DNA of 64,000 nt, from the NCBI RefSeq assembly GCF_026213295.1, contig NC_079431.1, positions 9,102,813-9,166,812 of the forward strand, written 5' to 3'. Shown piece after piece: positions 1 through 10,211 of this stretch. The notes under the pieces are model-generated. The model worked only from the letters and a program-made list of their open reading frames with translations. It was not told the origin of the DNA and ran no database searches. Every line of letters begins with the position of its first letter. Position 1 is the first letter of the stretch. The position numbers and the translations under genes are program-made. This DNA is from Gadus chalcogrammus (taxonomy: Eukaryota > Chordata > Actinopteri > Gadiformes > Gadidae).

Positions 1-474
1 TTTCACTGAATGACTGAATGACTGAAAAAATATGTGAGGTAACTTATCATTTTAAACATTATTCTAGTATTAAGGTGGTCACACATTGGACACACCGTCT
101 GCTTGACATACGACATTCTATACATTTATAACCATTATTTTCCATAAGCAGCATTATTTTATACGGCCGCGCCACAATATTACTGCTAACATAACCAATT
201 CTGCTCGAAACCTGTGAGCTCCAAGCAGCGCCGTCCATCGCAGGCCCCGTCGTGGGGGCCAGAACACAACCTTAAATATAATCGATTGTCTTGTGTTTGA
301 TTTTACGTGATGCTTAATCTTCACTTTCACATTGAATTCTGTTCATGGTTAATTATGGACATCACACAACAACTCACACAAACTGTGAAACTTCCACTTT
401 AACACAAACACGACAATTTATCTCAATTATGAATGGTGACGATGACTTTAACCAGAGTTGGTCCTTTTTCGCAG
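1..474 (+). other. Intron of adprh (3' part) with splice acceptor
   Basis: This is AT-rich non-coding sequence upstream of the last adprh exon. It ends in a pyrimidine-rich stretch and the acceptor AG at 473-474. The reading frame of the following exon matches ADPRH only downstream of this AG. Earlier exons must lie before the window. I see no other exon here. Confidence 0.75.
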
Positions 475-886
475 GGACTACTTTGAGAACGCTTGGCGGG
501 CTTACCTGAGCCAGCGGGGCATCTTGGAGGGGACGGGGAAGGCTCGCTTTCCGGAGAGCTACGGAGTGAAGGAGCGGGAGAAGTTCTACACCTCGTTGGC
601 CTTCGCCAACTGGGCGGGCTCCAGCGGGCATGACGCCCCCATGATCGCCTACGACGCCCTGCTCTGCGCCGGAGACTCGTGGGAGGAGCTGGCCAATCAC
701 GGTCTCTTCCACGGCGGAGACAGCGACTCCACGGGCGTCATCGGGGCCGCCTGGTGGGGGGCCACGTACGGCTTCAAGGGGGTCCCAAAGTGCAACTACA
801 AGCACCTGGAGTACCGGAAGAGGTTGAGCAAGGCAGCGGTGCAGCTGCTGGAGCTCAGCTCCAAGCCTTTCACCCAAGAAGCGTGA
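475..886 (+). CDS. adprh: ADP-ribosylarginine hydrolase (ARH1), last coding exon
   Basis: This exon encodes about 137 C-terminal residues of ADPRH/ARH1, the cytosolic Mg2+-dependent enzyme that removes ADP-ribose from arginine side chains and so reverses arginine mono-ADP-ribosylation. The whole protein is usually about 355 residues, so the N-terminal two thirds lie upstream of the window. Visible motifs are [11 protein letters not shown], then [13 protein letters not shown], then HGGDSDSTG. The last is the second metal-binding signature; its two aspartates are at 719-721 and 725-727 and correspond to the family's catalytic Asp pair. The exon starts after the AG at 473-474; its first base completes a codon split by the intron. 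The stop is TGA at 884-886. All family residues expected in this part are present, so nothing suggests a pseudogene. The presence of both aspartates favours active ARH1 over the ARH2-like paralogue (adprhl1). An open frame extending upstream to 458 is intron read-through. Confidence 0.93.
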
Positions 887-1048
887 GGGGAGACTCAACG
901 CTCATATTCAAGTAATGTGGTTTTCAAACAAAGGACTACATTTTAATCTAGGGTAAATGATACAATTTATATTGACAATGGAATGGATATGAGATTTTAG
1001 ACAAACTGCAATATTTAGCATTGTAAAACGAAAGTTTAACACATGACT
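887..1048 (+). other. Probable 3' UTR of adprh
   Basis: AT-rich sequence directly after the stop codon. No AATAAA or ATTAAA is visible in the next 1.3 kb. The first AATAAA, at about 2237, sits in a LINE-like tail. The transcript end is therefore unresolved. Confidence 0.35.
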
Positions 1049-1130
1049 CTAATTCTCAAATTGCTGCACTGGCAGAGGATTTGAACTCAAAACAATACTT
1101 CTCACCTACATATCACTAAACGGTTAAGGG
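1049..1130 (-). repeat. Possible tRNA-derived SINE head, degenerate
   Basis: On the minus strand, 1088-1077 reads GAGTTCAAATCC, close to an RNA polymerase III B box (GGTTCRANNCC). About 30-40 nt upstream is TTTAGTGATATGTAGG, a weak A-box-like stretch. This spacing and order resemble the tRNA-related head of fish SINEs. The A box is poor, so the call is tentative. Confidence 0.25.
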
Positions 1131-1216
1131 CCAAAGTATATCACTGAAATGCTTCTGTTATATGAACCCTCTAGACCTTTAAGATCAGCTAATGGTTCTC
1201 AGTCAAAAGCAGTAAC

Positions 1217-1345
1217 ATTCAGCTACTTTGCAACAAATAGCTGTAATACACTTCCAGAAGATCCGAGACTTGGTCCGACCAACCCTGACTACATTTAAAT
1301 GAAGGTTAAAAACGTTCATTTTCACCTTTGCCTTCTGCTAAACTA
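1217..1345 (+). pseudogene. Remnant of LINE reverse transcriptase C-terminus
   Basis: Translating from 1217 gives a segment with NTLPEDPRLGPTNPDY, a stop, then KVKN and HFHLC. This matches the typical end of fish L2/Rex-type LINE ORF2, where a motif like WNxLPxxLRxxPT is followed by FKxxLKTHLF. An in-frame stop and several substitutions show it is dead. It is the relic of an old retrotransposon near the adprh 3' end. Confidence 0.6.
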
Positions 1346-2079
1346 TGTGACACTTTAACTTAATCAAATGTTGTAATGAGAAATGTATATTTTGACATTC
1401 TGTTTCTTTAACTGCCATTTGTTGATTATGCCTTTTCGCTGACACCCTTGGGGTACGAAAGGGTCCAACTGAGAAGTCAGCACTATGAGTCCCCCACATT
1501 ACAATACAAAATCAAATAATGTTTACCTGGACAAGGGTCTCCTACATTCTCATCAAGGAGAAGAATGCATAAGGGGATCTCTGCTCCCTCGTGACCGGTA
1601 TATCCCAGACACAAAGGTTAACGTTGGATAAGGTTAGGAACAGTTAGAGTGATTAGACAGTGCAAGGAATAGGGGAAAGCGCTAACATGATAGATTTTTC
1701 CATCACACATGTGTGGAGCAGAGCTGATCTCAGCATTTCTGAGACCTGTGCCACAGTATTAGAAGTCCTTGCATTAGACAATGCGTCGGATTTCAGCTTG
1801 CGCACCTCTTTGAGGGGGACAGGTTGATTTCCCATGCAGGGACTTCAGCTTGCGCACCTCTTGGAGGGACACAGGTTGATTTTCCATCCATTGGATCATT
1901 GTTTGTTGTGTTTTATTGTTTGTTGTATGATTGTTAGTATGTTAGTGTACTGTTATTACCCAAATATATTACCATAATTGTTCTAAATTCGGATTACTCT
2001 TAATTCTACCCAGTTTGGTCAGTTTATGATTGACGTGGTTCCGGAATTCCCACCACAATGTCTTCCATGCATTCTTCTA
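1346..2079. other. Non-coding sequence between LINE fragments
   Basis: AT-rich sequence with no coding signal. It separates the LINE coding remnant from a LINE-like tail. It may be LINE 3' UTR plus a later insertion. It contains the 52-bp tandem duplication listed separately. Confidence 0.4.
1792..1888. repeat. Tandem duplication, 52-bp unit
   Basis: The segment TTCAGCTTGCGCACCTCTT at 1792 recurs at 1844, and both copies continue through a GGGA-rich part to GGTTGATTT and CCAT. The second copy has a few substitutions. Two copies only. Confidence 0.85.
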
Positions 2080-2215
2080 AATCCTGTTTTCATGTATATT
2101 ATTTATTTTTTTATTTTATTATCAAGTTGTTAAAGGTCTTACACGCACACTCAGTCTTCCTTTTGTATGAAATGGGCTATATAAATTAAGTTGACTTGCC
2201 TTGGCTCATTTATGC
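2080..2215 (+). repeat. LINE-like 3' tail
   Basis: The stretch at 2170-2210 (ATGAAATGGGCTATATAAAT followed by TAAGTTGACTTG) matches the common fish LINE/L2 3' end of the form 'GTGCTATATAAATAAAnTTGA'. It has the same orientation as the reverse transcriptase remnant at 1217, so both may come from one element. Confidence 0.55.
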
Positions 2216-3584
2216 CTTTTCTGCAAAAAGAATAATAATAAAATCAATTTTTTTTTTGGATTAACTGTTACTCGCTAACTGTTATTATTGAATAGGCGAA
2301 CTTCACCAATGATGTAGCAATTGCATACAATTGTAGCAATGTACTTCACCAGAAGATGGCAGTATATCCCTAAAAGACAATCCAGGCAGAGCAGACTTCC
2401 CTTATGAGTTCACCTCATATGAATAACTTTGGCCTAATCAGTACCCTATGCTATTTATATCAATAGAAAACCCGAATGAATGTACTTAGTATAACCTTTG
2501 ATATTTTAGGAATTCACATTCAATTTTTGAGATTTCATATTTTTAACCTCATGAATATGTCACCTAACTATCTGTGTGACCCTAGTGCTAAAGTGCTAGG
2601 TTTTATTTAGTTCAAGTGATGCAATCCTATTGATATAAAGGTTGACTTTTACCTTAGTGGAAATCCGTTAAACAAACACATTTGAAAAGTAAACAGGGGT
2701 TAGGGGAATGGGCTTTTTTTTTTTTTGCTGTGACATCTGTGGTGGTAGGAAGCCAGGGGGCGCTAAAGATAATATGAGTCTCTGGCACCTTCCTTAGTAG
2801 TCGGCTTGAGATATGCTTTAGGGAAAGTGTCACGTGAAACATGAGGATGGATTCTGCTGAGTAAGGCAGACATGACGATTTGTCGACTGTGTGCAAGAGA
2901 CGGAGTAAATGTCCCAAATCATTATTAGGGGGTGTTAACGGCAATTCAAAACCAAGAATGTCCCCAGCCTTGTCCTGAAAATATTAAGAAATAACCGTTA
3001 AATAGAAGGTCATATTGTTGAAATGCTTATATTTTTATGTTTCATTTTGATAACATTATATATCAGTGCCATTTTTAACATTGATTCCAGTCGAGGTCTG
3101 CCTTTGTAAACCTAAATCCAACTGTGTTATCAACACAACTGTTGCATTCAACCCCACGTTCAGAGGGCAGGCATCTGTCTCCCCAGCAGAAATGTTCACT
3201 TTGTTTACACCTGCCCTCGGTTTTTGCACACAGTTTGCTTAGTGACCTTTAGCATGAAGCAAGGCCCTCATACTTGACACAAAGTGAGCAACTGAGGACC
3301 AGGTCAAAGACGCTGTGTGTGTGTGTCTAGGGGATCAATGTCTCAAAGTATGGGTGTGGAAACAGACAGAAATTCTGAAATCTATTTAGGATGAATAAAC
3401 TCAACTGAAGATTCTGTGATCTAATAGACTTAACCATAAACATATTGTGATCAATCCCCATCCCCAAACAAACTAAGTTTTGAACAAAAGGACATATGAT
3501 GTGCAGTCACGGATGCATGCCCCAACACATACACTGCGTGGCCCCACTTTAGCCAACAGGTTGGGAGCTGCCAGTACACATTCC
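2216..3584. other. Non-coding, no recognised content
   Basis: AT-rich single-copy-looking sequence with a short T run near 2716-2727 and a short GT stretch near 3313. I recognise no exon, RNA gene or transposon. Confidence 0.5.
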
Positions 3585-3706
3585 TGTGTGTGTGTTGTAT
3601 GCCTGTGTGTGTGTGTGACGTGTATGAGTGTGTTTATGTATTGTGTGTGTGTGTGTGTGTGTAAGCATGTGTAGTACGTGGTGTGTGCATGTGCGATTGT
3701 GCGTGT
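3585..3706. repeat. Imperfect (GT)n microsatellite
   Basis: GT blocks are broken by TAT, GAC and TATGAG interruptions. The longest perfect block is near 3641-3662. Confidence 0.9.
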
Positions 3707-6052
3707 TTGACTCCTGCTGCCATTGTAATTGGAAGAAGCTCAATCTCTCTTGTGCCGCTGGCTAATAGGCTGAACACACGAGAGACACACGCTCTGCGTC
3801 GCTCAAACATGTGATCACAAGCCCCCGCCAAAGAGGTGAGGAGGCTTACGAAGATGATGTTGGTTCAAACAGATTATATTGCTTACTGTGTCATTAAATA
3901 GCAGCTTTTCTATACTTGCCCATCTTGATTGGGTCACAATGTCTTTCCAGTGGCTGCTTTGACCGCCACTGCACTCTTTTTACGATTTTGCAGGTCATAT
4001 AGTGAGCTGGAAATACAGCACACTGCAAATAGAAGACATTTGGCATTCCCAGAAAACCCTATCAAATAAATAAATACTACTAATTAGAAAAGCAAAACAA
4101 ATTGTTAGAGCACATGGACCAAACTGACAACACATGGCTATTTGCTACATGACATTCTAAAACAGCATAAAAAAAATTAAAAAAAACACACAAACAGTCT
4201 GGCGACACAGTGTTTATGCAAGCTCACAATCACATTTACTCTTTCACAACTAATTGGGTCAAATTACAAACCAGAATACAATTGAACAGTTTAAACAATA
4301 CAAAACAATGGAAACGTTAATGTACCATTGAAAGAGCATTATGTTTGGATACATAAAGCTAAATGTTTGTTACCACACATTTAAAAATGGACAGATGGAT
4401 AGATAGATGTCAATGTATCTGGTGTCTATGTATTTTTATCTTATCTTGTATCCCCAACATAGGTGCACTGGTATGATGATATTTTAATACATCGTAAGTG
4501 CACTAAGTTGTTCTCTGCAGCAGCTGCTATTTAAAGGTGTTGTGAAAGAAAGAATGCACATTAAGAAGGAAAAATAACAAGGAGAGGCAGAAGTTAACAA
4601 AATATTGTTACGGACACCAACACATGCTCATGGAGTTGGGGCACAGGGTTTCTCCGGAGGACCCAAGGGACTAGGTGAAATGTAGGCCCTATGCTTCTCA
4701 ATATCGCCCTAAAGCAGTCAAGGAATGCCCAGTTGGCAACTCTGTGTGACTATGTGTAAATACTATTCACATTCGCCTCAAAGAGGGAGGGCTCATTTCC
4801 GTTAAAAAATGTCGAACAAACCACTGGAGACGCCTTCTCCTTTTAAATGTTGCCCTCCCAGTAAATCATGTGGAAACCCGCTCATTGGACCCAGGGATGT
4901 AGGTGTATGATGTGGCGACGCAGGCTAGTCAGATGTGAAGCTTAGGCAGGGGAGCCAGAAAGGCCTCTAGCAGAGAATGTCAACAGTGTAATCACATGCC
5001 GCTCCCCCCCATGGATTTACAAAAAACGAACAGCATCCCCTCTGCGTTATCCTGTCACCGCAGCGCAACACATGGGGCTGGCTTTGGCGCTGCTTTCCGG
5101 CAGGCTAGTATGTATCACAAATTAATGCACTCGCCATAGTCACGGCTGTATGTATTGAGCAGCTCCTTCCCCATTGTTGGAGTCGAGTTGTGTCGCTTCG
5201 CAGAAAGGGTTTGTGGGTAGCTGGGGGGAGGGTTGGCGGGAATTCTTCAGGCTCAGTGGTTTACCGTGCAAAAAACGTAAAATGACACGGTGTGGTGGTA
5301 ACTGCCTGGTATTTCTCCTTCCCAAACAAAATGGTGGTTTTAAAACCACTGCAACACAAATTACAGGTCCCAGACTTTCTGCTCAGACCTTCACAGTAAT
5401 GGAAGCCTGAGCAGAAGGTCTGTAATCCATGCAAAGGAAGAGTTCAGACCGGACCCAATGACAGAACTGTATCCGTATCTATCATGAGTTCATTGTTGGA
5501 AGCATGAATGGTTTGGTGTGTCATCGACCTTTAATGAACACAGTCTTAAGGGTAAACAAGCACATCTGGCAGAAGGCTTGTGGCATCTTTGTGACACTCT
5601 ACATGCAGATGTTTAGCACATTTTGAGTGTTACTATCAAGCTAAACACCTTCGTCATGGAAGATTTCGACGGCATGTGTGTGTGTGCTGAATGGCACGTC
5701 TGCTGAACATATGAAGAAAACATCTTGATGAAGTCGATTTCAGGTCCTCACCCCCACACATCTTACTCATCAGCTCCCTTTAGTCATCCCCCAACACCCC
5801 TCGCTTCCAGTAACCGTGATGACACGGACACAACGCGTCCCGACCAGTGAACAGTGTAAGCCCAGCATTCATATTTAATTTGGGGCTTGTGAGTGAGCGA
5901 GAGAGCTTGATAAAGAGTGAGAGAGCGAGACAGCAAAGCAGGGCTTAACAGAGGGTGGGGGGGGACGGGACTGTAATGCCATTTTGACAGCTTGGCAAAG
6001 GAGCGGCGTGTTTTATTCATGCCAAGGGGTATTCTCTAGAGGAGTGGTGACT
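3707..6052. other. Non-coding, unique-looking
   Basis: No exon recognised. There is a short GATA-type run near 4391-4408 and the hairpin at 5364-5425. Several small open frames here have no recognisable domains. Confidence 0.5.
5364..5425. other. Inverted repeat / hairpin
   Basis: CAGACTTTCTGCTCAG at 5371-5386 pairs with CTGAGCAGAAGGTCTG at 5407-5422, with one wobble, across a 20-nt loop. Outside this, ATTACAG and CTGTAAT extend the symmetry, with a 7-nt bulge in the left arm. Its origin is unknown. Confidence 0.75.
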
Positions 6053-6182
6053 GACACACACACTCACACACATACACACACACAGGTACACACACACAGA
6101 CACACCTAGCACACATACACACACATCTAGCACACAAACACACACACACACAGGCAAACATGCGCACACACACACACACACA

Positions 6183-6259
<77 letters not shown>

Positions 6260-6298
6260 CTAGCACACATGCACACACACACACACCCTCACACACAA
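6053..6298. repeat. (CA)n microsatellite, about 245 bp
   Basis: The first half is imperfect, with GA, TA and TAGCAC interruptions. There is a long perfect block at about 6190-6257. TAGCACACA recurs at 6108, 6129 and 6261, which suggests internal duplication. Confidence 0.97.
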
Positions 6299-9203
6299 TA
6301 ATACACACTGACATCCCTCTCGGGGAATGACACAACTGTCCATGACCTTGGATTGCTCACCGGAGGCAGGAAGTCCATTTTTTAAGCATGCAGCACGTGC
6401 AGCAGTGCGCTGGACCTTATTACTTATTAAGTCATATTTGTTGTATTCTGTCATCATCTTCAAAGACTTTGCGGCAACAGCTGGGAGATTTGCTGCCCAG
6501 CTGGAAAAGAGTGGAACAATTTGAGTTTTCTTTGTAGTTTCAACCATTACTTACCGCCCCTATTGCGAGGGAAAGGGAATCTGTGAACCCAAGTGTGAAA
6601 CTTTTTTGCGTTGTTAACCCAGCCCAGCAGCCTATAAAACGGAGAGGGAGAGAGTGAGACAGAACGAGAGAAAGTGTGTGTCAGAATTCGTCAGAGGTCT
6701 CAATGGGATGAATATATTTTATGAATAATATGTATTTCCCAGCATGGATACATTTAATCAGGTCTTATATATTCTCCCTTTGTGGGCCTTTTTTTATGCA
6801 CTACCTGCTAACTAGGCCTATATGAGACCCAAGACCAGATTTGAATCACTTTATTTTGTCTCTCGCGCTCCATGCATTGAAATATTTATTGGACACTGTG
6901 GCTTTATTAACATCACTGATAGTAACATTGTCTACTAATGCCTGCTACTAAATGTATGCCTTCATTCAAACCCAGTTTTAAGGATACCCAATGTTTAACC
7001 CTACAATAAGAAAAATAAGAGCTAGGCATGCAACTGATATTAAGCTTATTTATCACGTATAGTTTACGGATAATCCTGTGAGGAGCTGGTTTTCCTCCGG
7101 CAGCAAGTTCGATTATAGTGAGTCATGGTTGTCAAATTGATCAATGACTCAATGGTCAAAGATGTCAGGCCTTTGACCACCAGATGTAGGCCTCAAATGC
7201 CTAGCGGTAGAAAGGGATGATCATGGGGTTTGGGGTCGTTGTCACCATCTGGTTGTGCTGGTCTACTGTGGCATTAGTGTGTGATATGCAAATGTAGTGG
7301 AGGTTCCTCTTCCCATGTTAAGTAAAGCTATCTGCTGATGTCATTTTTTTAACCCTGGAGAAAAACGATAATTCAAAAGTTAAAGTTCACACTGTGACCT
7401 TCACGTCATGAAAGAGATTGCTTGCAGCCAAACCATGAGCCGGTTGGTACAAGCCTGGGGCGCAACGTGTTGCTGAGTCAAAGAAGGCCCCAGCTTAGCT
7501 GATAAGATGTACATAAATTAAGCAGCTTTGAACGCCCTCTTTGATGGTTTGTGTTCATGACACAAGGACTTCCCTGCCATGACATCTCTATAAGGGAGAT
7601 ATCAAATATAGAAAGAGTGGAAAGAGCTTATTCATACATTTTTCAGTGTTTCTGTTTGTGTCACGGTAGCGTTGCCATAGCCTACACATGTTTGAAGGTA
7701 CGATTTATGCCCCTTAAAAAGAGTGAATGGTTGCTGGCCAATCACAAACCAGCATGGCTCTCCAATTAAAAACGGATCCTGCTGAGCTGGCGGAAATTCA
7801 GATGAGCCCAGGTTTAATACCCATGTACGTATTTGGGCAAACACTTAAACTTCCCCCTCAAACTTCCTGATGAGTGCCCTAAGCTAAAGTTGAGCCAGCA
7901 GGTAGCTGGTCTTAATTTGGTTTGGTTTCATGGGTTTTAGTGGGAAAGAGGAAATGGAGTCCACATTTTAAACTGCCGATGGACATTGTATACCGTAGGA
8001 GTGAAGTATCATAACTTGGTTAAAGACTTTGAGATTTCTAGCGCTTAGTTCCCAGAGCGCTAAGAAAGCAAATATTGTCCTTGATGGAAAGATTATGAAG
8101 GACCTCATTAACTTTAGAAGAGATCCTGTTAATTTAGATTTATTTGGCATTCCCAGACCATTATGCCACTGCAGGGCACACAAGTAGGAGGAAAGTTTAC
8201 AAATTGATATAGTGTGATATGTGACTTCCTGTCAGAACACTAGATGTGATTGCAGTGAAAGACACAAAATCAGGCACAACTGAGGCAGATATTTTGATAA
8301 GCTCTGACAACCCACTTTTTAAAGAGGGTTGTGTGGAGAAAAGTAGGTTCAGATTCTCAGTCTCTAGTTGCAGCTGTTATGATGTAGCAAGCCATGTAGA
8401 TGGCCTGATGGTTAATATCACATCTCTGATGTTCAAGAAAGAGAGATAGAATAAATGAATAAATAAATTAAATACAGTTAAGAGTACAGTTAAGAGTCAT
8501 TATACAAATATGAACATAATGTACACTGAAAATATTACTGAATTATTATTAAAGTGTTATGGTTTAAACTTTAATGGTCTTTGTGGGGCACCTGTTGAAT
8601 GTTTTTGTCTTAGCAGACCTAATATATGTCATAGAACGTATTTTACTTGAATCTTGAATGGGTTTTTGGGTATAACCAAAATAGTAAGCACACAGATGAA
8701 GGAGATCTGTCTGATGAAACATTTAAATTGTAGAATAAGAACAAGCAGAATAAGAAGTCGAAGCAGTAAATATGAGCCCTGCTGCGAAGACAAAATAGAG
8801 CTGTTGCCCCACTAACCTAGCGGTTAATGAGGAATCCACTCAGCTGGCTGTTAGGTTATATTTGTACACTCTTCATCAAGCCCAAACAAAGAGGGTGTAT
8901 AAAGATGACAACCCTCAGGTGGCAGATATAGCCCGCCTCTGTTTGCTCTGTAACATTTTCTGCTCCAGTTCCACCTCTCCCCCCATTGGGCACAAACAAC
9001 CCTGGCAACCAGCAGTTCCGCGGAAAGGGGACTGGATGGCTGCCTCAGTGACACGGCACTGTGCGGCACGAGCGATTGGCCGGCCGGCGTTGGCATGATA
9101 ATATGCGCCACCACTTGAGATCATGAACCGAAGGCTCAACTCCACCTTCCACCCAAGCCTCCGACTGGAGTGAATTGAAATCTCAAAACTGCTCCTGTGG
9201 CAG
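6299..9203. other. Non-coding, unique-looking
   Basis: No exon or RNA gene recognised. AAATAAATG-type A/T repeats occur near 8450-8475. Small open frames have no family features. Confidence 0.5.
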
Positions 9204-9248
9204 CGTATGTGTAGATGTGTTTGTATGAGTGTGAACATGCGTGTGCAG

Positions 9249-9297
<49 letters not shown>

Positions 9298-9363
9298 CGT
9301 GCGTGCGTGTGCACACGCGCACACGTGTGTGTGTGTGTGTGTATGTGTGTGATTTGTGTGTGT
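9204..9363. repeat. (GT)n microsatellite with GTGC block and palindrome
   Basis: A perfect GT block at about 9250-9292 is followed by GTGC units. Next comes GCGTGTGCACACGC, a perfect 14-bp palindrome at about 9305-9318, and then more GT. Alternating purine-pyrimidine sequence of this kind can adopt Z-DNA. Confidence 0.95.
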
Positions 9364-9599
9364 CTCCTTTTTGTAACCTCGTGGTACTCCAAATGACTGT
9401 GTGACTTATGAATGACTTAAAAAAAAGAAGCCGAGGAACTCACTCAACTTTTGACCCCTACTGATCCCGGAGGCCCCATAATCAGAAGCAGGGGAGCGAA
9501 CGGTCTTCTGCATCAAGTGTTTTCACTCTTAACTCTGCACACCTCAGTGTCGAAGCCTTTGAACACCTACCTGAGTCTCCTGAAAAGCCTTCCACCGCC

Positions 9600-9705
<106 letters not shown>

Positions 9706-9885
9706 TATTCCTCCAAAACATAGGAAAGCCAATTTGATACATTCTTTGTGATGGCTGGATGTGGGCCGTCATCTTCGCGCTTCTTTCATTTCCGCGCCTC
9801 AAAGAATCCCAATGTGACTTGGCAGGGGAGCTAGTGCCTTCCTGAAGCATGCAGCCCTAGGAGCCTTTGATCACTCTGAGTGGGG

Positions 9886-9887
<2 letters not shown>

Positions 9888-9953
<66 letters not shown>

Positions 9954-9959
9954 GGCAGG

Positions 9960-10019
<60 letters not shown>

Positions 10020-10086
10020 AAGCACGAGAGAAAGAGAGAGAGAGACAGAGTGAGAGAGAGACAGAGAGAGAGAGAGAGACAAGAAG

Positions 10087-10162
<76 letters not shown>

Positions 10163-10166
10163 GCAG

Positions 10167-10202
<36 letters not shown>

Positions 10203-10211
10203 GAGAGAGAG
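9888..10211. repeat. (GA)n microsatellite, about 324 bp, with internal higher-order repeat
   Basis: A purine-only-rich tract on the + strand. GACAGAGAGAGGCAGGGG-type interruptions occur twice, near 9945 and 10153. CACGAGAG-type interruptions also occur twice, near 10023 and 10087. Large blocks were therefore duplicated. The mirror-like polypurine could form triplex DNA. Confidence 0.97.

Noticed and set aside
458..474. Upstream start for the adprh frame
   Set aside because: The codons before 475 have no ADPRH counterpart and lie in the pyrimidine tract and acceptor of an intron. There is no ATG there either.
374..898. 174-codon open frame on the minus strand over adprh
   Set aside because: It is antisense to the well-supported adprh exon and crosses its splice acceptor. 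It has no recognisable domain and is explained by the GC-rich coding exon on the other strand.
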